A stretch of DNA of 64,000 bases, from contig NZ_JAJSBI010000034.1 in NCBI RefSeq assembly GCF_021261325.1, positions 36,904-100,903 of the forward strand, in the 5' to 3' direction. Below, piece by piece: positions 58,677-64,000 of the stretch. Below the pieces are notes generated by a model. The model ran no database searches. It saw only the letters and a program-made list of their open reading frames with translations, and was not told the DNA's origin. Made by a program: the position numbers and the translations under genes. The first letter of the stretch is position 1. Each line of letters begins with the position of its first letter. This stretch comes from Streptomyces guryensis (lineage in GTDB: Bacteria; Actinomycetota; Actinomycetes; Streptomycetales; Streptomycetaceae).

Positions 58677-59042
58677 TCAGCCGGCCAAAGTGCCTTGGTG
58701 GAAGTACATGCGCCAGCCCGTCTCCGTCAGGCGCCACAGGGAGCTACGCCACGCCCGGCGGCCCTGGTTGTCGGCAAAGTACGTCAGGTGCACGACCCCC
58801 GGAGCCAGGACAGTCCCTGACATCTTGCTCACCTTGACCGGCGCATCCGGAGGCACCGTTCCCGCACTTGTCACCGCGAGGATCGACTCCGCGTCCCACC
58901 AGCGACCAGAGGCTCCGATCTCTGTGAACTCCGGATCCAGAAGCTCCGAGACGCGAGCCGGAGAAGCGCGCACCTCGGGATCGAGAAGCCGCAACTCTCC
59001 ACTGATGGCCGCTTGGACCGCCCGTTCATTCTCATCCGCCAT
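58677..59042 (-). CDS. DUF4440/SnoaL-like (NTF2 fold) protein
   Basis: A 121-residue cytoplasmic protein. AAISGELRLLDPEVRASPARVSELLDPEFTEIGASGRWWD is the family-typical N-terminus of DUF4440, and WRLTETGWRMYFHQGTLAG its last strand with the common YFHQGT ending. NTF2-like folds are used as small-molecule binding domains. Start ATG 59042. It is divergent from the chitinase, separated by the chitinase promoter. Confidence 0.88.
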   Translation of the reverse strand: MADENERAVQAAISGELRLLDPEVRASPARVSELLDPEFTEIGASGRWWDAESILAVTSAGTVPPDAPVKVSKMSGTVLAPGVVHLTYFADNQGRRAWRSSLWRLTETGWRMYFHQGTLAG

Positions 59043-59154
59043 GCACGCACCCTACGAACACCAATCCGCAGACGCTCCCGGCGGTCGGGCGTACGGGCGG
59101 CGGCAGCCACACCATCCGCACCCAACCGTCAGCGTCATGCAACTGTAAAGAACC

Positions 59155-59186
59155 TTGACAAGTAATTGGTCTAGTCCAACTATGGT
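59155..59186 (+). promoter_or_regulatory. Chitinase promoter with DasR-like site
   Basis: TTGACA (59155-59160) is followed by TTGGTCTAGTCCAA (59166-59179), which matches the dre element (consensus ACTGGTCTAGACCAGT) bound by the GlcNAc-responsive repressor DasR, with one change in the dyad. A TATGGT follows at 59181. DasR control of chitinase genes is established in Streptomyces. The start site is inferred. Confidence 0.8.
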
Positions 59187-59243
59187 CGCTGTTCGCCCCG
59201 CCCCCCTCCCCTCTTCCTCTCCGCCATCCCCATGGGAGCGTCA

Positions 59244-60311
59244 ATGAGACGACCGCGTCCTGCTCTTCGTGCGTTGCTGTCCTGCATCACCGTGACCGGC
59301 CTGTCGGCCGGTCTCGTCGCGCTCGGGGGAGGTGGGGCGTTCGGAGCGGATGCCGTGCCCTCGCGGCCCGCCGCGCCCATGCCCGCCCATGTCGCCGCGC
59401 CGTACTTCGAGGCGTGGACCGGGGAGAGCCCGGCCCGACTCGCCGCCGCCTCCGGCAACAAGTACCTGACCATGGCCTTCCTGCAGACGGACGCCGCCGG
59501 TTCGTGCACCGCGTACTGGAACGGCGACACCACCCAGCCCGTCTCGAAGGGGACCTTCGGCGCCGACATCGCGGCCATCCAGTCTCGCGGCGGCAACGCC
59601 ATCCCGTCCTTCGGCGGCTACGGCGCCGACACCACCGGCACCGAACTCGCCGACAGCTGCACCAGCGTCGACGCCATCGCCAAGGTCTACGAGAGCCTGG
59701 TGACGACGTACGGGATCTCGCGGATCGACCTGGACGTCGAGGCCGACTCCATCAACAACACCGCCGGGATCGACCGCCGCAACAAGGCCATCGCCGAGGT
59801 GCAGCGGTGGGCCGAACACACCGGGCGGCGCGTGCAGTTCTCGTACACCCTGCCCACGACGACCACCGGTCTCGCGCCGAACGGCGTGGCCCTGCTCAAG
59901 AACGCCGTCGACAACCACGCGCGCGTGGACGTCGTCAACATCATGACGTTCGACTACTGGGACGGCGCCACCCATGACATGGCCGCCGACACGGAGACGG
60001 CCGCCGCCGGCCTCGTCGGCCAACTCGCCGCGCTCTACCCGAAGAAGAGCCCGGCGAAGCTGTGGCACATGGTCGGTGTCACCGAGATGCCCGGCATCGA
60101 CGACTTCGGGCCCCAGGAGACCTTCACCACCCAGGACGCGGTGAAGGTCGAGCGGTGGGCCGAGGCCAAGGGGATCAACACCCTTTCCTTCTGGGCGCTG
60201 CAGCGCGACAACGGCGGCTGCGTGGGCACCGCCGGCTCCAACTCCTGCTCCGGGATCGCCCAGGACACCTGGTACTTCAGCCATGCCTTCGAGCGGTTCA
60301 CCCGCTGGTAG
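59244..60311 (+). CDS. Secreted GH18 chitinase
   Basis: A 355-residue exported chitinase. The signal peptide spans the first ~35 residues (LLSCITVTGLSAGLVALGG). The single GH18 catalytic domain has the DxxDxDxE-type motif with D162, D164 and catalytic E166 (SRIDLDVEADS). YFEAWTGESPA, QFSYTLPTTTTGLAP, VNIMTFDYWD and LSFWALQRDNGGC are conserved strands. There is no separate chitin-binding domain. ATG 59244 is preferred for GGGAG six nt upstream. The DasR-like site upstream ties it to chitin use. Confidence 0.95.
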   Translation: MRRPRPALRALLSCITVTGLSAGLVALGGGGAFGADAVPSRPAAPMPAHVAAPYFEAWTGESPARLAAASGNKYLTMAFLQTDAAGSCTAYWNGDTTQPVSKGTFGADIAAIQSRGGNAIPSFGGYGADTTGTELADSCTSVDAIAKVYESLVTTYGISRIDLDVEADSINNTAGIDRRNKAIAEVQRWAEHTGRRVQFSYTLPTTTTGLAPNGVALLKNAVDNHARVDVVNIMTFDYWDGATHDMAADTETAAAGLVGQLAALYPKKSPAKLWHMVGVTEMPGIDDFGPQETFTTQDAVKVERWAEAKGINTLSFWALQRDNGGCVGTAGSNSCSGIAQDTWYFSHAFERFTRW

Positions 60312-60484
60312 ATCACTGGGTTCACGCGGCGTAGGCCGTGTCCACCTTCCTTCGTGTCTCGGTCAGGGCTGGTCCCATCTGCTGAACCATGTTGGTCGTC
60401 GTTCGGTGGTGTCTCGATTGTCGAACGTCAATGCGTCGCCCCAGAGTGCATCCCTGGGAGTGGCGGTCGCGCTGCCCGAACTCT

Positions 60485-60502
60485 GGGATATCGAGATATC
60501 CC
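60485..60502. promoter_or_regulatory. 18-bp dyad upstream of the HIT gene
   Basis: GGGATATC (60485-60492) and GATATCCC (60495-60502) are separated by GA. The dyad lies 77 bp before the HIT-family start in a locally less GC-rich region and may be an operator. Confidence 0.4.
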
Positions 60503-60578
60503 CCTGGGTGATGGCCTGCCAGACTCGTCGTTCTAGCTGGATGAGGCCAGCGTGAGGTGAACTTCGGAGGTCTCCACG

Positions 60579-61010
60579 GTGAGTGACTGCGTCTTCTGCA
60601 GGATCGGGCGAGGCGAGATCGATGAGGACTTGGTCGCCTACCGCTCGGAAAATGTCTTCGTCGTCCCAGCGCTCAAGCAGCGGCAGAACAACCCCGGTCA
60701 CGCCCTTGTCCTGCCGGTGTCGCACTTGACCGGCCTGCATGACGTACCAACTGATCTCCTGCATCAGATCTTCGAGGTCACAGCGAGAGTGACCTCTGCG
60801 GTGAAGGATGCCTATGGGGCTGTGGGCAGCACAGTCACGCAGAACAACCACATCCCGGGGCAAGTGCTTCACCACGTGCATGTCCATGTCGTCCCCCGGT
60901 TCGAGGACGACGGGTTCCGTATGCCTGACCCGGAACTCTGCGAAGCACCATGGGACGTGCGGCTTGCGCGCGCTGCCGCCCTGCGTGAGGCATTGCAGTC
61001 GGGAGCCTGA
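60579..61010 (+). CDS. HIT-family hydrolase
   Basis: A 143-residue HIT protein that hydrolyses nucleotide phosphoramidates or dinucleotides. The CVFC pair near the N-terminus suggests a bound zinc. The catalytic HxHxHxx motif is H99-V-H101-V-H103 (HVHVHVVPR). GTG 60579 is chosen because GGAGG lies 8 nt upstream. It lies between the chitinase and the Tn554-like element and reads toward the latter. Its codon use is less GC-biased than the neighbours, which fits acquisition with, or next to, the element. Confidence 0.9.
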   Translation: MSDCVFCRIGRGEIDEDLVAYRSENVFVVPALKQRQNNPGHALVLPVSHLTGLHDVPTDLLHQIFEVTARVTSAVKDAYGAVGSTVTQNNHIPGQVLHHVHVHVVPRFEDDGFRMPDPELCEAPWDVRLARAAALREALQSGA

Positions 61011-61110
61011 CGACCGTTGGCGAGACCCCGCAGCGCCGATACTCCGTCGGCCAGGCCCATCACGCCTTCTGTCCGTGGGGCTCTGCCCTGCTGACCACCT
61101 TGGTGTGACA

Positions 61111-61587
61111 TCAGCGGCGGGGTAGGGGGACGACGCCAGCGGCGTTATCCCCCTGCTGCAGTTCCGGGACGAACGCCAGGGTGTTGCTGAACGTGCTCAG
61201 CTCGCGGCGGAGCCGCTGGAGCTCGTCATCCTTGGCGGCCAAGACGGAGAGGAGATCACGGTGACGCTCCTTGAGCTGATTGAACTCGGTGTGGGTGCGG
61301 GCGAGTTTCCCGGTGAGCCGATGGTTGAGGTCGCGCAACCGGGTGATGCGGGCCTCACGCGGGTCGGGTTGCTGACCGGCCGCCCAGGCGGCTGACCGCC
61401 GCCTCTCGAACTCGTCCTTGAGATGGCCCCAGGTCCGATAGAGAGACGCGCGGGAGATGCCCGCCTCGCGGGCGAGCGTCTTGACGTCGCAGGCGCCGCC
61501 AGGCGGGATCTGCCCGGCCAGCAGCCGGTCGATGGCCGCGCGGATGCGCCGCTCGATCTGGTCGCGCTGCTGGTGGCTCAGTGCCAT
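61111..61587 (-). CDS. TnpC-like accessory protein (DUF6262)
   Basis: A 158-residue protein. The N-terminal HTH-like part (SHQQRDQIERRIRAAIDRLLAGQIPPGGACDVKTLAREAGISRASLYR) is followed by a long coiled-coil helix (THTEFNQLKERHRDLLSVLAAKDDELQRLRREL). Length and layout match DUF6262, the TnpC-type helper of Tn554-like transposons. Its ATG at 61587 lies 1 bp after the TnpB stop. It probably stabilises or orients the transposition complex. Confidence 0.82.
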   Translation of the reverse strand: MALSHQQRDQIERRIRAAIDRLLAGQIPPGGACDVKTLAREAGISRASLYRTWGHLKDEFERRRSAAWAAGQQPDPREARITRLRDLNHRLTGKLARTHTEFNQLKERHRDLLSVLAAKDDELQRLRRELSTFSNTLAFVPELQQGDNAAGVVPLPRR

Positions 61588-61588
61588 G

Positions 61589-63769
61589 TCATCTGGCCTT
61601 TCCGGCTGCCGTGTCGATCTCTTCGAGAACCCGCATGGACCGCTCGTGCTCGGCCCGTAGCCGGGCCTTCTCCGCGGGCGGGATCCGAGGGCTGGCCAGC
61701 AAGACGACGCCGTTGTCGGCCGTGGTCTGCCAGACGGAACGGTGAATGATGTGGTGAGTGGCCTGCGGGCAGCGGGAGCTGTCACACAGCCCGGTCAGCG
61801 GAGCTGCGGCCGACCTGGTGCCGGCGAGCTTGAGACACAGCGCCTTCGCCGGGTCCTCGAACCAGCAGTAGTTCGCCGCGGAGAGGTGCAAGACCGACGC
61901 CTTCTTCTTCAGCAGCAGCTCGATCTGCCGGTCGGTGACCACCTTCGCCGGGCCCGGCTTGTGGTCGGCCAGTTCCTTCTCGACGGCGCGGAAGGAAGCC
62001 AGCAGTGCGTCGGCTCCCGGCCCGGCGGGCATCTGGCCCTGTTCGAACTGCCGGTATGCCTCGACGGTCCGCTTGAGCTTCTCCTTGGCCTCCTCCTTCT
62101 TCCACTCGTGGTGGAAGACGGCCTGGGCGCCGCCCGGTCGGTCGGCGTATCCCTCGCTGGTGGCCACCTGCAAGTGCTTGAAGTGGACCTTGGTGGCCAG
62201 CAGTCCCCCCGGGCGGGCGGCCATCTCCACAGATAGCGTCCGCCGCAGGCGGCGGGGGTGCACCGGCTCGTCGGGGATCGGCTCCAGGCCCATGCGGCGC
62301 CCGGCGGGCGAGGCGACCCACTGCCGCAGCCAGGTCATGGCCCCGTTGGACTCGAAGCCGTTGAACGCGCCGAACAACGGCTGTCCAGGCTCAGAGTCCG
62401 TGAGCCGCTCGGCCAGAGCGATGACACGGACGACTTCCTCGATGACGACCCACTCGTCGACCTCACCGCCCCATAGACGCCCTTTGACGACCTTGCTGAC
62501 CAGGCGGTGCCGGGCCAGGCCGGTGCCGTCGGCGTCGTCCGTGCGGCGGCAGCCGACCGTCAGCTCCATCAGTTCGCTGGACCGCATTCCCGTTAACGCG
62601 GAGGTGGCGACCGTGCAGGCGTGACCGGCGACCCGGATCAAGGCATCAGAGGATCTGTTCGACAGAGGCAACGACCACGGGATCAACTCGCCAGTGTCCG
62701 CGCGAGGGGCGTCTGCAGGAACGCGACACCACAGGTACTCGGTGCCGACCGCGGCGACCGCCTCCTCCAGCAGCGGCCGCGCCTGCGCGAAGAGAGCCTT
62801 GTGAATGTCGCGGTGTCCCGTCGGCCGCAACAGATGCTGGAAGTTGGCAGTCAGCAACGGATCCTTCGGATCCCACCCCAGGCGGAGGCGCTTGGTCACC
62901 TGGAAGTCCTCAATCCGAGGCAGCGGCTGCCCCGTCCGCACATATTCCTCGACCAGCTCGGCAAGCCGGTTGCCGTCCCGCAGGTGCCTCGACCACTCGA
63001 CGTTGCGCCAGGACTCGCGCTCGGCCCGCAGCTCGGTCCGCAAGTCCACGATATGCGGGCCGAGTACGTCGATCAGGTGCAAGCACGCCGTCAGCAGCGG
63101 CCGCAGGACCTCGTCGCCCAAGGGCTCGGTCTTGATCACCACCTGGGGCCGGGACGGTGCCCCGGTCACGACGCGGGGCGATCGTGCGCCCCAGGGCCGG
63201 AAACCCGGCCGGTGCCGGTCGGCCGACAGCAGCTCGCCGTAGTCGGTGATGTCCTGCATGGCCGAGACCACCGTCCGCAGCGAACCGCCGGCCTTGTTCC
63301 GCAGGACAGCGCCGGTCTCCTTGTCCCGGACGACGCCGTACTCGCGCAGGAACGCCTCGCAGTGGTCCTGGGTGACCGCGGCGAGCGTGGTGATCCGGCG
63401 CTCGTGCAGCCAGTTCAGCCAGAACGTGAGGTGGTAGACGCGGGCATAGATGGTGCGGGGGTGGCGCGGGAGCCGGCGGGCCCTCGGCAAGGCGAGGACG
63501 CGCTCGTCCTGGGTAGCGATCCAGGCCAGGGCGAGTTCCTTGGCGACCACACGCCAGGGCCGGTGGGTGATCCGGTCGAACAGCACGCGCTTCTCCGTCA
63601 CCTTCATCTGCACCGGTGCATCGGCCCAGCCGACGAACGACCACACGTCGTCCTCAAAGCGCGGCCGCGGGCAGCCGCCCAGCCAGTTCAGACGGGCGGT
63701 GGCGGCGATGTCGGCGCCGGCGAACACCGACGGGACCGCAGGCTCAGCGGAGACAGAAAGCAGACTCAC
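61589..63769 (-). CDS. TnpB-type tyrosine recombinase (Tn554 family)
   Basis: A 726-residue site-specific recombinase. The large N-terminal DNA-binding region is followed by a C-terminal tyrosine-recombinase domain with the Arg box (ALTGMRSSELMELTV), the HPRRLRRTLSVEM segment (HxxR) and LQVATSEGYADRPGG, where the catalytic Tyr is expected. A C-terminal extension with cysteines (GLCDSSRCPQATHHIIH) is typical of this subfamily. Its start overlaps the TnpA stop by 4 bp (ATGA). Together with TnpA and TnpC it would integrate and excise the element. Confidence 0.88.
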   Translation of the reverse strand: MSLLSVSAEPAVPSVFAGADIAATARLNWLGGCPRPRFEDDVWSFVGWADAPVQMKVTEKRVLFDRITHRPWRVVAKELALAWIATQDERVLALPRARRLPRHPRTIYARVYHLTFWLNWLHERRITTLAAVTQDHCEAFLREYGVVRDKETGAVLRNKAGGSLRTVVSAMQDITDYGELLSADRHRPGFRPWGARSPRVVTGAPSRPQVVIKTEPLGDEVLRPLLTACLHLIDVLGPHIVDLRTELRAERESWRNVEWSRHLRDGNRLAELVEEYVRTGQPLPRIEDFQVTKRLRLGWDPKDPLLTANFQHLLRPTGHRDIHKALFAQARPLLEEAVAAVGTEYLWCRVPADAPRADTGELIPWSLPLSNRSSDALIRVAGHACTVATSALTGMRSSELMELTVGCRRTDDADGTGLARHRLVSKVVKGRLWGGEVDEWVVIEEVVRVIALAERLTDSEPGQPLFGAFNGFESNGAMTWLRQWVASPAGRRMGLEPIPDEPVHPRRLRRTLSVEMAARPGGLLATKVHFKHLQVATSEGYADRPGGAQAVFHHEWKKEEAKEKLKRTVEAYRQFEQGQMPAGPGADALLASFRAVEKELADHKPGPAKVVTDRQIELLLKKKASVLHLSAANYCWFEDPAKALCLKLAGTRSAAAPLTGLCDSSRCPQATHHIIHRSVWQTTADNGVVLLASPRIPPAEKARLRAEHERSMRVLEEIDTAAGKAR

Positions 63770-63879
63770 GACGTGGTCTCCTCGGCTCGCAGCGGCAGCT
63801 CGGCGTCCTCGTCACCGACATCGCGCTGTGCCGCCGCGATGGCGGCCTTCTCGAACCGCGGCAGGATGTCCGCCGACGG
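63766..63879 (-). pseudogene. C-terminal remnant of a TnpA-type recombinase
   Basis: The last ~37 codons (SADILPRFEKAAIAAAQRDV ... EETTS) end at 63766, overlapping the TnpB start. Directly upstream, at about 63879, the frame meets the TGA of an unrelated transposase-like gene. The rest of TnpA is therefore either beyond an inserted IS or lost. Catalytic residues are not in this piece. Confidence 0.6.
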
Positions 63880-64000
63880 TCATGTCCCCTGTAGTGGTGT
63901 AGCCGTGTCGGGTGGATCTTCAGGTGGGTAGATCTTGTCCATGCTGCCTTCGGGGAGGTAGCGGCGGGGGAAAGCGATCCATTCGTCGTGCATCTCGATG
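63880..64000 (-). CDS. Transposase C-terminus (IS256-like), partial at right edge
   Basis: Reading the minus strand from the right edge gives MHDEWIAFPRRYLPEGSMDK ... ATPLQGT and a stop at 63880-63882. The EW...RRYLxEGSM pattern resembles the C-terminus of IS256-type (mutator) transposases. The rest is outside the window. The element lies inside the TnpA gene of the Tn554-like transposon. The family call is tentative. Confidence 0.5.
   Translation of the reverse strand, partial: IEMHDEWIAFPRRYLPEGSMDKIYPPEDPPDTATPLQGT

Larger units (their letters stand above)
61111..64000 (-). mobile_element. Tn554-like element (TnpC-TnpB and TnpA remnant), extending past the right edge
   Basis: A small helix-rich TnpC/DUF6262 protein, a large TnpB tyrosine recombinase and the last residues of a third recombinase (TnpA) are arranged head-to-tail with 1-4 bp overlaps or gaps, the gene order of Tn554. 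The left end is probably near 61.1 kb, after the intact HIT gene. An IS-like transposase interrupts the TnpA gene at about 63880. Left and right ends could not be located exactly. Confidence 0.7.

Noticed and set aside
1..64000. CRISPR arrays, rRNA or tRNA genes
   Set aside because: No regularly spaced repeats with unique spacers and no rRNA or tRNA signatures were found on reading both strands.

Overview
The window reads as chromosomal DNA of a Streptomyces species or a very close actinomycete. GC is very high with strongly GC-biased third codon positions. GTG and TTG starts are common, and lipoproteins, secreted hydrolases, two-component systems, TetR/MerR/PucR regulators, an ECF sigma factor and a Ser/Thr kinase are abundant. 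Streptomyces hallmark families are present (DUF6230/DUF6114 pair, SCO5918-type protein, DUF5990, TerD, a chitinase with a DasR-like site). No rRNA, tRNA or CRISPR array was found.

Layout. 1-4 kb: a photolyase cut by the left edge and an SDR/DUF2867 oxidoreductase form one operon, followed by a DUF5990 gene. 4.1-7 kb: a cold-shock locus (CspA-like protein, DEAD-box RNA helicase, CBS-domain protein, SCO5918-type protein). 7.5-8 kb: a small MerR-like regulator behind a 32-bp perfect palindrome. 8.5-13.4 kb and 27.7-31.2 kb: two blocks tied together by copies of one palindromic operator, AAACCGATCGGTTT. They hold two near-identical TetR regulators, a second TetR with a decayed second copy, two SDRs (one broken), and an Fe-S oxidoreductase coupled to a DUF3533/YhgE-like membrane protein. 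13.7-17.6 kb: TerD protein, Ser/Thr kinase, ECF sigma factor and two related exported proteins. 17.9-23.5 kb: a NarL-type two-component pair, a DUF418-like membrane protein, and a cation/proton antiporter coupled to a 73-aa membrane protein. 24-27.2 kb: the DUF6230/DUF6114 exported-protein operon divergent from a MerR regulator. 31.7-34.5 kb: a DUF4232 lipoprotein and a TolB-like exported propeller. 34.6-37.3 kb: a macrolide-type glycosyltransferase next to a type III polyketide synthase, a possible very small biosynthetic cluster. 37.3-41.8 kb: a PAS-GAF-PP2C-ATPase signalling protein, an HTH/zinc-ribbon protein and a TrmB regulator. 42-48.5 kb: two S53 (sedolisin-like) proteases around DUF4097 and DUF4232 lipoproteins and an XRE-type membrane regulator. 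48.6-54.4 kb: a PucR-type regulator, a small exported protein, a second two-component pair and membrane proteins. 55-57 kb: a second cold-shock protein/DEAD-box helicase pair paralogous to the one at 4-6 kb. 57-61 kb: an orphan sugar-binding lipoprotein, a GH18 chitinase and a HIT protein. 61.1-64 kb: the tail of a Tn554-like element (TnpC, TnpB, remnant of TnpA) abutting what looks like an IS256-type transposase that runs off the right edge.

Main themes. (1) Intra-window duplication followed by decay: csp-helicase twice, TetR-A/TetR-B twice, DUF4232 lipoprotein with its upstream region twice, S53 protease twice. (2) A self-contained TetR regulon. Eight operators (seven exact, one with a single mismatch) occur as single sites before the two TetR-A genes and as tandem pairs 23-24 bp apart before TetR-B/SDR, SDR and Fe-S/DUF3533. 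This is the best candidate here for an undescribed system. (3) Structured leaders on the cold-shock genes, including a complete intrinsic terminator inside the second csp leader and a hairpin that covers the Shine-Dalgarno of the second helicase.
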